A stretch of 64,000 bases of DNA, taken from assembly GCF_041296385.1 (NCBI RefSeq), contig NW_027184085.1, positions 59,430,109-59,494,108 on the forward strand. Direction: 5' to 3'. A program made the position numbers and the translations under genes. A model generated the notes under the pieces. That model was not told where the DNA came from, made no database searches, and saw only the letters and a list, made by a program, of their open reading frames with translations. Positions 1 to 12,200 of this stretch are shown one piece after another (position 1 is the first letter of the stretch; each line of letters begins with the position of its first letter). This stretch comes from Aphelocoma coerulescens. Taxonomy: Eukaryota > Chordata > Aves > Passeriformes > Corvidae.

Positions 1-121
1 CAGTTAGCCTACATGGAGTGCTTTCCACTTTGGTGATATGAGAGCCCTCTCACTTCAATCTGTTTGTATCAGAGTATGTTTTACTGTGTCACTCAAAACT
101 ACTTTACTGTTTGTCTTTCAG

Positions 122-303
122 CACAGGCAAAAAAAGCTTTCTCTAACGGAAGTGTCTCCAGTTCACAAAATCAATGTAGAATGGCTGAACATGAGAAGAA
201 AGAAAAAGTCTTGAGATTTACATCTGAAAGTGATGCACACAGAACTATAAACAGTTCAAGTATAAAAATGCCTAGAATCAATTACAAAAGTAATGTAAAT
301 TGA
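122..303 (+). other. Exon-like open segment, unidentified
   Basis: An open frame of about 60 codons runs from a good splice acceptor (a pyrimidine-rich run ending TTTGTCTTTCAG at 110-121) to a TGA at 301-303. The first exon base would be the second base of a codon. The peptide is hydrophilic, rich in Lys, Ser, Asn and Glu (it includes AEHEKKEKVLRF and SSIKMPRINYKS), as in disordered parts of proteins. Weak donors (GTAATG, GTAAAT) lie just before the stop, so it could be an internal or a terminal exon. As a terminal exon, the first clear AATAAA signals are near 1466-1478. I recognise no protein family. Acceptor-like motifs are common by chance in this T-rich DNA, so this is only a candidate. 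Confidence 0.25.
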
Positions 304-2680
304 GGGAGATGTTGGATTCATACAGACATTAAAAGAGCATTGATGAAAAAAATGGTGTTATTCCAGGGCACATGGAAATGTGTGATGTACTGGTTCGTTA
401 GACATGCCACAGACCTGGATGGAAATAGCACTGGTGTTTCCACCTTCCTATCTACACACCTGACTAAGATCAATGAAAGAGTTCCTAGAATACCTTCCTG
501 ACTTTCCAGTGGAAAAAAATTTCCTCTGACTGCCTTGCTCCTCAAAGAATATTTTAATTTTGTTGTTTTTAATAGAATTTCAGATTAAGAGTGATTAAGT
601 AAGGCATAAAGGAGAGAACTGAAACAACTGGGCCCTCTTGGTGGTTCCACTACACATCACCCATCTAAACTCTCTTTCCCAACCCTCAATTTATAAAATG
701 AGTGGTGCTTCCCTGCTTGCACAGAGTGATGGTTTTCAAGAATGATATTCAAAAAAAAATAATTTGAGACCTAGATAAAGACATGACAGCATGATGTACT
801 TTTTGCTCATAAAGAAGGTGAGTTTAGTAGGTGCTTTGCTCCCTTCAGTGCATTTTTCTCTTCTGCATGCTGTATTTTCATTTATTCTCATAGAACAGCA
901 AACTTTCCTGTTTTCAGTCCTCCCAGCACAGCCTCAGCTCGGACTATGAATTGAAGGCATTTTGGAATACAATTTTTATTTTTCTTTCTGTATCAATAGA
1001 CTAGAGCCCTTTTGAATTTAACTTATATTACCACTTCAGAATTCTGCTTATCAGACTCATCACGTGTTTGACATAATTGATTGATATTTACTGTTTATTT
1101 CCAGATCAGATATTCAAGTGATCAGAATCTTTGTGCAACAGACTAAATAATATTACCTTTTTTATTTTTTAAGAGAGACATATACCAAGTCCTATTTGTC
1201 CACTTGTATAATGTGTACAGTATTACTGCTTGTATGGAAAAAAAAAGACCTCTCTTGAAATTAAATTACACATTTTATAGAATGAATGACCCATCAGGTT
1301 AGATAGATGTGGTGACTTTCAGTGTCAAGCATTAATAATCACATTTTTGCACATCAGCTTGTGATATCTGCATCTGAAGATTTAAAGCCTCAAGCCTTTC
1401 TCAAAGAGATTGTGAAGGACCAAACTTTTGGACTGACAGGAAAGAATTCTATTCTTTTCAGGGGAAATAAATAAATAAAATCTCAACTTTCTCTATTTAG
1501 TCTATCACTCTCTTTATGTAGTCTTTCCTTCTGCTTTTCTGAAGCCTTGTTGCTACTAGAAGTTCATAGAAATGGAAGCACATTAGAATCAGAGGAGTCC
1601 AAAAACAGACACTAAGGAAAACTATGCATGCAATTCAAAAAAACTGGTGAGACAAGTGACACTTCAAAAAGGAATAGACACAAAAGTTGCAAAGTTCATA
1701 ATTTACATAAATACACAGAAAAAATGTACAATGTATTGCCCTTGAAGTATTTATAAAGTCTGATGTGATCAAGAAGCTTTAACTGTAGAAGTATCATACA
1801 GTAAAATGTGGCATATTATGCTCATATGATACAAGCTTCTTTCTCTCATTTCAGTCATTGTCATTGTAACAAAAAAATAATAGAGTTGGTGTTTAAGAAC
1901 TGGTGTTCATCTCTCTTTTCATAAGCTCAATGAAATTCAGATAACATTGTTATCAAGACTGGCAGTGTGTTGGCTGGGTTCCATCAGTTCTCACTCACAC
2001 TTACTCCCTTCTTTAATACTACAACCTTTGCACAGTGTGTTGTCTACATAGGACACAGTTTGTGAATAGATAGCTATATTGATTTTTTAAAATAAATTCT
2101 GATTCTTAAAACCCAGAGAAATCTTTCAGTAGGTGCTATTTCTGTAAAAATAATGTAGCAATATTCTTTACCTATTAACTCACATAGCACATGAACTCAT
2201 TTCATTCATCTTTGTCATTAAAAAAATACAACATAATATATTTTAATTCAAACTGTGTGGGAATAATGCTTTATAAAATAACTGGATTTTAATATTGTTA
2301 GTTAAGGTAAGAAGTATAGATGTTTGCGAAGAAAAAATCAGTCTGTGATTTTTTCCTCCATATGATTGGTTTTCTGTTAAAAGGTTGTAACTAAATGGTA
2401 AGCTAAGGTTCTAATTTATTACCTTATTAATAGAATTTGTTGTATCTTCACATTAAGTAAGAACATAAATATTGTAGGAGACAAGTGCCAGCCCAGTCTT
2501 CTTAAATGGTGTAGTTCTATGTAAAAATCAACAAATCAGGTTCAACACAGAGAGAAGTGTTTTAGTGGAGGAACCATTTCATGTAGTTTCTTCCACCAGG
2601 AGAGCACTATTACACTGTTGCTGCTATATGTTCTACACTTCATGTGATTGTACCTGTCTCTGTACTGTCATTTATTTTCT
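304..2680. other. AT-rich non-coding stretch
   Basis: Unique-looking AT-rich sequence with short A and T runs. AATAAA clusters occur near 1466-1478. I see no repeat family, RNA gene or convincing exon in it. Confidence 0.5.
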
Positions 2681-2822
2681 GGTTTTGGTTTGGTTTGATT
2701 TGCTTTGGTTTGGTGTGGTTTGGTTTTTGGTAGTGCTGGGTTTTTTTGTTTTTGTTGTTGTTGTTCTTGTTGTTTTTCTTGTGGGTTTGTTTAGGTGGGG
2801 TTTGTTGGTTTTTTTTGGTATT
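2681..2822. repeat. G/T-rich low-complexity tract
   Basis: The plus strand here is made almost only of G and T, in degenerate GGTTT, GTTTT and GTT units. The minus strand is therefore A/C-rich, as in decayed A-rich tails or CAAAA-type microsatellites. The tract has no stop codons in some frames and lengthens an open frame running 2565-3371. Confidence 0.8.
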
Positions 2823-3902
2823 TTGCAGATAAAGTATCTTTACTTTAATGAGCAATACAGTGGTCAAAAACCCCTCCATTTTGTAAACACAGCAGAAAGT
2901 AATGAAGATGACATGTCCTGTTCAGTAATTTTGGTATGCAAGTTAGGAGAAAAATGTATAGAATTCTTCAGAAAACATAACAGAATGGTACTAGAGCTAA
3001 ATAATTTCAATATGTCTAGGAGGGAAATAATATTCCTTTCAAATGGGTTCAGCAGAAGGAATGAAGGAAAACATTCAAAGGAAGTAAAACTATTTGAATT
3101 GCTGATAGCTGCAAAGTTTCCACATCGTCCTTTCCGAGGGAAACGATCTTTACCTCCATTGCTCAAGTTGCCAGCCTCTTCTAATTTCCTTTCTTTGTTC
3201 TTCCATAAAAAAATAAAAAGCTGTTTAGATGAAAAAGGAAAGAATGTTTATATGTTCACAAAATGCATCCAAACATGCATGTGTGAATGCCTAGCCAGTG
3301 CAGCTTTCCTTTCAGAACGGCCCTTTTGTTGCCTTTTCCATTCATCTTACAAGCTTTGTTTGAAAATGTAGATAAGTAAACTGAATTCCCAGTGTAACTG
3401 GAAAAAAGCAGCAATTAAGCATATTGTAGAACACATGTTCTGAATTTGATTTGCTGACCTGAACAAAAGTAGTAAATATGTAAGCAGACATCAAACTTTC
3501 TTTTTCTATGACTGCATTAGAGTCAGTCTGTCAGATAAAATAAACATGGTAGCCCTAGTGAGGTTGACGGATTTACAGCCATTTATGAGGTAGTTCATTA
3601 TATTAAGCCAACAGCCACTTTTGACAAGAAAAATCATTTAACCTTTTCACATATAGCGTTCCAATTAACTTCAGTCTGAGACCTAGCAGACCCTTCTCTG
3701 TTTTCCCCAGTCCAAAGAGCTACATGGTCAAGTATGAACAGTGTTGATTTACAAACCAAATTGGAGAGCAATTAAGATAGACAATACCACTTAGTTTGCA
3801 ATCAGAACATATTTCTGTCTTTAGAATTTGAATGTTAGAATTTTAGAATTTAGAATTACACCACAGCTTTGTAGGACACCACTATGCAATGTTTCTTTTT
3901 TC
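2823..3902. other. Non-coding stretch with one long chance-like frame
   Basis: Holds the second part of a 268-codon plus-strand frame (2565-3371). The frame shows no recognisable domain, and a 100-codon frame overlaps it on the opposite strand. From 3372 to 3902 I see only AT-rich unique sequence, with a short run of TTAGAATTT-like repeats near 3823-3857. Confidence 0.45.
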
Positions 3903-3907
3903 TGTTG

Positions 3908-4344
3908 TGTCATGTTTGAGGAACGGTACTCATCAATTCAGTGCCCCACCAAGACTCCAAAACCAGGCTGCCGATTCCTCTTGCTCCCCCTATTTCACCC
4001 TCCTCCTCTCCTCTGTCATGGGATGGAGTGGAGAAATGGAGGCACAAAAGGTAAAGATCACTGGTTGAGATAAGAAAAATTTACTGAAAACTGCAATGGG
4101 ATAAGAAAATGACCAGTATCAACAACAGAGCACACCTCACACACCCTCACTGACAATAGACAATACCAGATGGCCCCTCCTGCCATGTTTTCTGAACTGG
4201 AAGGAACCCTTTCAGCCCAGAGGAGAGTCCCTTTCCCACACCCCCAGCAGTGATGTGAGGTGGTATAGAATAACCTCCAGGTCCTGACCATGCCCCCTCC
4301 TGGCTACTGCAAAAGTTAACCCTGTCCTGGTCAGAACCAGGACA
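3908..4344 (-). mobile_element. Solo LTR of an avian endogenous retrovirus (ERVL-like)
   Basis: On the minus strand the element starts TGTCCTGGTT at 4344 and ends CATGACA at 3908, so it has the TG...CA ends of an LTR. It is flanked by a perfect 5-bp direct repeat, TGTTG, at 3903-3907 and 4345-4349; 5-bp target duplications are typical of ERVL elements. The start, the TTAACTTTTGC block that follows it and the CTTATCTCAACC block in the 3' half match what I remember of an abundant avian LTR family. The length is 437 bp. The usual central TATA box is not evident, which suggests internal deletion. No internal retroviral sequence adjoins it, so it is a solo LTR left by recombination. It lies immediately beside the 3' end of a CR1 copy. 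Confidence 0.8.
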
Positions 4345-4349
4345 TGTTG

Positions 4350-4990
4350 TTAGCATCATGGAAAAGACCTCAAAGATCATCAAGTCCAACTCTGAGCCTG
4401 GCAAGATCACCATGTACACCTCTAAACATGTCCTCAAATGCCATATCCACATAGTTTTTGAACACTCACAAGGATGATGGCTTCACCACTTCTCTGGACA
4501 TCCTGTTCCAATGCCTGGCCAGCCTTCTGGTGAAGAGTTTTTTCCTAATATCTAATCTAAACCTCCCCTGGCACAACTTGAGGCTATGTCTTCTCATCTT
4601 GTCAGTTGTTACCTGGGAGAGGAGGCTGATCCCTACCTCACAACAACCTCCTTTCAAGCAGTTATAGAAAGCAATACAGTCACTACCCTTGTCATGTTGG
4701 CCACGCTGTTTCTGATACAGGCCATTGGCCTTCTTTGGCCACCCAGGCACATGCTGGTTCATGTTCAGCCACCTATCAACCAGCACCCTCAGGTCCTTTG
4801 CCACTGGGCAGCTTTCCAGACACACTTTCCTCAGTCTGTAGCACTGCCTGGGCTTGATGTGATCCACAGGAAGGACCCAGCCCTTGGCCTTGTGGAACCT
4901 CATGCCACTGGCCTCAGTCCATTGATCCAGCCTGCCCAGATTCTTCTGCAGAGCCTTCCTGCCCTCCAGCAGATCAACACTCTCACCTTT
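4350..4990 (-). mobile_element. CR1 LINE fragment, 5'-truncated
   Basis: Read on the minus strand, this is the 3' end of a CR1 non-LTR retrotransposon. The frame 4466-5122 keeps clear CR1 reverse-transcriptase C-terminal signatures (LLEGRKALQKNLGRLDQW, ASGMRFHKAKG, LRVLVDRWLNM) and the downstream GRFRLDIRKKLF block. The terminal segment near 4358-4385 is the familiar CR1 tail (GATGATCTTTGAGGTC on the minus strand). The catalytic palm region is absent, so the copy encodes nothing functional. CR1 copies are usually 5'-truncated, as here. The part of the open frame beyond about 4990 does not look like CR1. The solo LTR at 3908-4344 sits directly against its 3' end. Confidence 0.9.
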
Positions 4991-5154
4991 GTTCTTCTTT
5001 GTTCTTCTAAATACATTAAATGACAGTCTTTTTTGCTCGTTAGACACCTTTATCTGAAGCCAGTCCATGTTTTTAATACACGTATGATTCAAACCGCAAC
5101 AGAGGCATGAATGGTTCAACAAGTAGATGCTTCTTCAAACAAGACTTATTTAAG

Positions 5155-5655
5155 TAGAATCATAGGATCATAGAAAATCTTAAGCTGGAAGGAATCTGTA
5201 GGATCAGCAAATCCAGCTCCTCACAGGACTACATAAAACTAAACCACATGACTAAGATGTTTGATCAGATGCTCCTTGAAATGTGCCAAGTTTGGTGCTT
5301 TCATCACTTCTCTGGGGAGTCTGTTCCGGTGACTGACCTCCCTCTGGGTGAAGAACCTTTTCCAAAAGTCTAGTCTGAACTACTCCTGACACAGCTTCAC
5401 CCCATTTCCTTGACTTCCACTGCTGATGACCAGACTGAGATTGACATCTTCTCTGCTGCCCCACTTGAGGAAGTTGCAAACCATGATGAGATCTTTCAGC
5501 TATCTCTTCCCGCCATTGAACATGCCAAGTGACCTCAGCCACTCAAGTCTTGCCCTCGAGACTTTCCACCATGTTTGTTGCCCTCCTCTGAACATACTCT
5601 AACAGTTTGATGTCTGTATATATTGTGGCACCCAAAGCTGCACAAAGTTATTGAG
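5155..5655 (-). mobile_element. CR1 LINE fragment, second minus-strand copy
   Basis: It starts with the reversed CR1 terminal repeat (AATCATAGGATCATAGAAAA at 5159-5178) followed by the AAGCTGGAAGGAATC block, and runs to a degraded CACCCAAAGCTGCACAAAG segment near 5631-5649. It lies in the same orientation as the copy at 4350-4990, separated by about 160 bp. The sequence differs enough from its neighbour to be a separate insertion from another subfamily. No usable coding frame remains. Confidence 0.85.
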
Positions 5656-6120
5656 ATGGGACTTCAATGGTAGTTTAGAGTGGGATATTCATACTAAAGG
5701 TGTGTTTCCTTCCCTACCAGTGAAAAGCCACGAAAGACCAATAAAACCAGCAGAAGAACCATATTAGAGATAGTAATAGGCTGCAATTAGCTGACCTCTT
5801 CCTTCAAGAGCAGTACTTCTTTTTACCCTCCTCTGTGGCCCTGTTCAAAGTCACACAGGCTCTGAGAAGAGGTGGGATTTTCCTGATGGAAAACTGAGAC
5901 ATGTGGGGGGATAGCTGGGATAGAGGTGAAACAAGGGCAGGAAGACTCAATTCCCATGAATTGGCTGCAGAGTCTGTCTGCTTAGCTGTCCTGCCCTACA
6001 GTAAGAAAATGTCTGCACTGCACAGCAGCTACAGGGTGCCCTGGTTCGTACATGTTCTTTCACTTCTCAGCTACACACTGTTTGTCTTTGGAACCCATAA
6101 TTGCTTTTAAAATCTCTGTT
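5656..6120. other. Non-coding stretch
   Basis: Unique-looking sequence with slightly raised GC. I see no gene or repeat family here. Confidence 0.4.
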
Positions 6121-6232
6121 TGATTTTTTGGTTTGTTTTTCTTAGTTTGGTTTTTGGTTCGTTTCTTTTGTTTGTTTGTTTGTTTGTTTGATTGATTGGT
6201 TGGGTTTTTTAATTTTGATTTTTTTTTTTAAA
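6121..6232. repeat. T-rich tract with a GTTT microsatellite
   Basis: Degenerate G/T sequence containing a run of about six GTTT units near 6168-6190, then GATT units and a T run at 6222-6231. Resembles the tracts at 2681 and 9161, also with G and T on the plus strand. Confidence 0.8.
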
Positions 6233-9160
6233 GAAATCTGGGCAGGCAGGGAGTGTGAAGTCACATGATCTGAGGAGGAGGAGGCACAAGAGGAGACACA
6301 AGAGCCTGGAGGCTTAGAACCTTTATGGAAATGGACATCAGACTATACATGCTTAAGTTCAGATCTGATCTAAATATGTTGATTTTATTCTCATAGCTAC
6401 AGTTCAATTAATTATCCAAATTATTATTCCCAATTCATATGCCCACTAACTGAAACTTCATTATCATTTCATATTTGGAAAACTTATGAAGAAGATGAAT
6501 GTCACAGATGCATAGGCCACCAAGGTCCTGTGTTTTGGTTTTATTTTTTCAGCACAAATCAGTCCAACACATAAAAATAACAGAAAAAAATTATTTTCCT
6601 ATACCATCTCAGCATAATTCATGTGGACATAATATACTAATTAGCAGGAAAATTTTCCATCTTCATTAAAGAGTGATTAAAAAATATTTATTTGGGATGC
6701 ACTGTATCTGCTCTGCTCTGAGCAGCTGACTGGCATAGACTAACTTATCATAGATATTGAAACTGTAAAATCTTTATATTTACAGTTACTCTGTTAGTCA
6801 TCACTTATTCCATTTTACAATGGGAAAAAATGACGACTGACTCCAAATTTCCAAATTTTTTTTTTAAATACATGTTGTGGTCTCAAGTCATTCAGTGCAT
6901 ATACAGTACCAGACACAGTCTTTTGGGGAAAAAGTGAGTATTTCCCAGAAAGCAGTCCTGAACTCATGAATATGGCCTGCTACATGTTTTAAAGAAATGT
7001 TATACATACTGGAGTGTGAGCATATTAAAAAGAGAACACTGGTGCCATTATCTTTATACTCTTGCTCCACATTGCTTTTCTGAGGGTTCTCTAAAAAGCA
7101 TTTTGTATTCTGATTAATAATGAGCTATAGCAAGCTAGATAGAATATCTATTTTGTGGCTATAATATACTCTTTGGAAAATTTTATACTGTTTCTTTTTT
7201 GTTTAAGTGGGACAGGAATCTCATTGTATACTTTTCATTTATGAACCAGGCTGTGATTTACGTCCTTAATCAAGAAAGTGTTTAAGTGTTTGTGCAACTT
7301 CAACAACATGTATGAAACACACAAAGTTATTGTTTTCCAAGTCATGTTCACTAAAAATGAGCTTATTCATATGCCTTCCTTCACTGGAGTCTGCATTCAC
7401 ACAAACTGGGATTTGACTCCGTTCTTCCTTACTAATGGAGTCCAACCCATAATGCAGACATTGTGTTCCTCGGATTTTTCTCTAAAGTTCCATGTTATTT
7501 GCCAGTGGCCTACATAATGCATGGACAGAGTCAGGAACTTCAGAGATACGAGGTAAACCCTCTACACAGCAAGCAGGGAAACAGTTAGGGAGTGGTCAGC
7601 AACAGAAAATGCAGGATACACAGTCTATTGGTCCGCATGCCTAGGAGATGTCCTGCCCAGAAAGGTGCTCCTCTGCAGCTCCTCTACCCAGCAGACAAGG
7701 ACTCTGACTACCCCACGCAAAAGGCCCAGGTTTAGGACAGAAATCAGGTTTCTGGCTGCTGTGGAATGCTGAGTCTGAACCTTTTTTAAAATGAGAAGAC
7801 GGTGCAACAACCTCTCTGCTTTTGAGATAAACCGTCCTACCAATAAGCTACAACATTGCTGGAGCACACAGCCCTACTGTGCCAAGATGTATTTTTTTAA
7901 AAAGTCAACATTCTCCTATGCAAGAGGAGTGTATTCAAATTAGCTTGACCTCTTGGTTTATCATTTTTGTATTCATTCACATCTGTGCACTAGATAAATC
8001 AAATGTATTTGAGTACCTAGCCTTCTCATCAGGAGGCTCGGGCAAGAGTAGGTGTTTAATTGTTCAGGCCAGGGAGAAAGTAAGATTTCAAGAGGTGAAA
8101 CTATAAATGTATAAGGATCTTTACTTTTCAATGGAAAGCATTTTCAGGATATTCTGAGCAATTCTGGGGATGCAGGTTTCCATTAAGAGTTTTTCCATAT
8201 TGAATTTGAGCATACATGCTTAACACTGGCTTCAATATTTTATAAAATAAAAACAGATAATAATCTAAGAAAGGAGCAAAACAATTATAACATGATTAAT
8301 TTTTTAGGAGTTCCTTAACACATACATCTAGCCCATTTAGCTGTGGAGATAGGAAACTGCAGCCTCTGGAAGAATTTCCATAGGGGATAAGACGTTGAAA
8401 AGAAGTAGAGCAATACACTGGTTACAGACAAGTGCTGGTAAGGTGATTTCACAGTGTTTGCTGCAGCCATGCAAAAGAAAAGGTAAGATAAGGCTAAAGA
8501 TTATCCTAAATTTTTATTTTTCTTCCTTAATCAGTTAATGTGTTGTTTCTTGTATATTAATCTTTCTGCTTTACAAACCAAAATGTAAAGACATGTTCAT
8601 GCTTCTCACAGAAAGTCACCACTTTCCTATTCCAAAATGTTATTTGTGATATAAATTTTTCTTTTACTGTATCTAGAGGTTAACTACACTAGCATTTTAC
8701 AACAAGAACACAACAAAATTGGGAACGTCTCAACTGACAGATTAACTTTGTAGCACATATTAATGCATCTCACTGTAAAGAATCATTCAGTTTTTACTGT
8801 GCCAGCCAGCAGAAACTCAGCAGAAACTCAGCAAATTTTTGTGGCAATTTTCAGCTATTCATCAACATGGTAGTGCACACCCACAATTGGCATGGAAAAT
8901 GTGGTGTGAAACAACAGCAGATGATGGATTATGATGATGGTAAACAACAATGATAATGGCTATTGATTTTTTTTGGAGGGACACTTCACTGCATATTGTA
9001 TGTGTAAACAGTGACACAAACAGCTGGTGTTACTAGAAATGGTGAGTTCACATAAGGAAACTGAACATTGCAAATCTTTCCATTCATGGAAGTCAGAAAT
9101 GTCAATTCTATTTCCCATGTGCATAAGAGTTGAACATATCCTGCATTGCCTGCCTTTGTT
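6233..9160. other. AT-rich non-coding stretch
   Basis: No recognisable gene or repeat family. A short tandem duplication (CAGCAGAAACT units) lies near 8808-8830. Near 7625-7867 GC is somewhat higher and an 80-codon minus-strand frame is open, with no family signature. Confidence 0.4.
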
Positions 9161-9290
9161 TTTTGGGGATTTTTTTGGGTGGTGGTGGGGGGAGGGGGGG
9201 TGGTTTGGTTTTTTTTTTCTTTTTTGTTTGTTTGTTTGTTGGGTTTTTGGTGGGTTTTGGTTTTGTTTTCTTTGTGTGTTTTGGTTTTTT
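9161..9290. repeat. G/T-rich tract with a G-run cluster
   Basis: Low-complexity G/T sequence on the plus strand. Its core near 9177-9200 has G runs of 3, 6 and 7 separated by short loops, enough to form a G-quadruplex. It is followed by a T run and GTTT units. Confidence 0.8.
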
Positions 9291-12200
9291 GACAGAGTCT
9301 ATAAACTATATATAATAGTTTGAAATTACATTTAGCAAAAAGCTTGATAATATCAGTCATCAGAAAGTTGTAACCATGACTTAAGTATTAAAAAGTGTGA
9401 GGCCAAGTCAGTTTGTACCAATTGCATACTGATAAACAGGGAAGAAAGTTTCAACTAAGTTATGAGTAGGTACATTTTTTGTAAGAAATAAATGGTCTTT
9501 CTAGACAGTTCAGATTCCTTTGTTTTTAAAAATTTGCATGCAGCATGTATCTACAGTGCAGAAAATAACTTGTAATCTGAGAAGTAGCAATAGTACCTAG
9601 TAAAACATTCAAGGTCAATATGTGCTTGGCTGACATACCTCAGGTTATTATTGTTAAATGTGAAAAATTAAAATCAACACCAGTCTCCTTGGTTAGCTCC
9701 CAGACTTTTCAAGCTGCAACTTTAATGATTTGTCTTATCTGACTTCAGAGGGACTGCTTAAAATGAGGAATGTGAGCAAAAGTTTAGAATACTAGCACTT
9801 CAATTACAATGTAATATATGGAACTTATCTTTTATCACTTCACATTTACTCTGCCTGTTAATTCATTTTTATTAGGTTTACTGATACTACTTCATATCCT
9901 GAACAACAGCAGTTATTGCCATCCTAACTTTAAATTATGTCTAGATTTTCCCCACATCTCGTTTTCAAAATATTGAGTGATTTTTAATAGTGAATTGGGA
10001 GAATATGCCTCCTCCATTGCTTGCACTTTTGTATGGGATATGTAGAGAGATAATAAGGGGGTTTTTTTAGCTTTGGGAAGCCTGGAGTCTCATTAAGTGA
10101 TGGAAGGGAATGTCTACCTCTAACGTGCCACATTAAAAATATGCTCAGCGTAGAATGGCAAAAATCCAGTCTACCACAGCATGCACTAGTCACTCAAACT
10201 GCTAATGTCAGCCCTGAACTTTTGAAAGTGTTGGCCTCTGTGGAGTGCAGCCAGATTTCCCATGTTAAGTAGAAGGCAAATATGTTGAAACAAATGCAGC
10301 ATTTCCCCACCTCCATGGGAGAACAAAGATATTGGTCTATAGCTCTGCTGGTGGCCAATTTCTTATATATTTTCATGGATCTTTCAAAGTGGCTGGAATG
10401 TTTGATGTGTTATGACTTCCTTTGAACTCTAGGAACACTGCAGTCTTGTTTGTATTGCTGATTTTCATCTACTACTTCTGTTGCATTTCCTCACTCTCTT
10501 TACAGGGGAGGAGAGTCTTTCTTTATGATAGAAATTCCCATTCTTTTGTTAATGGGTACAGACCTGTATTTAAGTTACTTCTTTATGCTGTTTACAATAA
10601 TAAGATTGTTTTCTTTTACTCAACTACCACTTTATATTTGTTGATATGAGGACAGGGTATCTTGCTAAGAGGTAACTCTAACTGAATATATTTCTCAGGT
10701 CTAGCTGAAATGTTTACAGTTTTTTCCATATAATTTGGAAGACAAAAACAAGACAGAAAGGAGAAAGCAAAAGCTAAGTACTGTCCTGTTTCAGACTGGC
10801 TTTTAGGTGTCAGCTGGGAGGAATGGGAAAGAGGAATGAAAGAGAAATAAAGAAATTTAAATAAAAACAGAGGAGCAAATCATTCAGCTTCCCGTCAAAG
10901 CCCACTGACTCCAGTCTGGGAAATATGTAGGACGATGAAACGGAGATCACACACCACCCCATGCTCCCACACCCTCATTGAATTATCTTGTCATATCACA
11001 AGATAGAAAGCAGCTCTTTAGTAAGAAAGTGATCTTTTGCTGTGACTTGAACAAAGCAGAAGGAGTGCATGGAAAGGCAGACATCAGGGTTTGGTGAAGA
11101 TGAGCCTAACACACGATTTGCACAACTATTCTGCATGTAACATCATTAAACCAAAACGGTCATATCTTAAAATTGTAATGATTTATGGGTGGTGATCATC
11201 TTTTCAAAAGCATAAAATAATTTGAAAAACTTTGCTAAGCCAGTGGGAATTAATGATGGTTTTTGAAGCCAGTGGTTCACTAAGTAGTCATATTTTGGTC
11301 TCCAGTTTAAAAAATTACCTTTCTGGCATGTTCCATTTAGCATGTGTAGTGAGATTGTTTGTATGCCATAGAGAACACTGTGTATTTCCTACACATAGAT
11401 GGATGTGCTCCCTAATGACTATCTCCCTCTCCTGAAAGCTTACACCATCAACAAGATAATCTCAGATCAGATGAGAGAGGCAAAAACTGTTTTCCTGTGG
11501 ACATTAATTACTTTATTGCTTTTATGAAAAACCTGTAGTGTTTCTATATTTTCAAGCAAAGACTGACATTTTGTATCTGCTTTTCCTTGGGAAAATAACA
11601 AAAATTTTAAAAAAACACGAACTAAATGTCAGCCGAGTTTGCAAGGCTTTGCAAATAACAGACTTCAAATTGCAAGTGCTCAGCAGAGGTTGTCAGCGGT
11701 TTGTCAGAGGTTGCCAGCTAAATTTGCCAGAGATTCCTGCTGCAACAAAGCCATGCAAGAGAGAGAAGGGCACTGAGGCGTAGCAAGACAACCTTGCAAT
11801 TCTTCCTACTGGCAGCCAAGATAGATAATTGTGAACAGGAAAAACCCAACCTTCACGGTGCTCCTTGCTAAAAAGTAGGAGCGTGAAGCGGGAAAACACA
11901 GATCGGAGCAGAGGGAGAAAGACAAACAAGCAGGAATGACATGAAAGCAGACTGAGAAAAAAACAGAGGAACAGGGAGGAGGTGTTTCACAGACAGAAGG
12001 GCATGATTACTATAGCAAGTTGTGAGGAGCCAGGACAGAATTTGTGCTATGACTAGATGTTTCTTTGTACCCTCAAAGCTTTGGGTAGCATCCCAAAATC
12101 AATGGATTTCTTTATTCCTTTAGTGCTCTCGAGTAGGTATGGAAAATGTGTATCAGGCCTCCTGGGGTCTGAGTTCCACTTGCTGCCAGTGTTGGTGGTA

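Noticed and set aside
4466..5122. 218-codon minus-strand frame that might be a gene
   Set aside because: Its readable part is CR1 reverse-transcriptase C-terminus in a 5'-truncated copy, so it is a mobile-element remnant.
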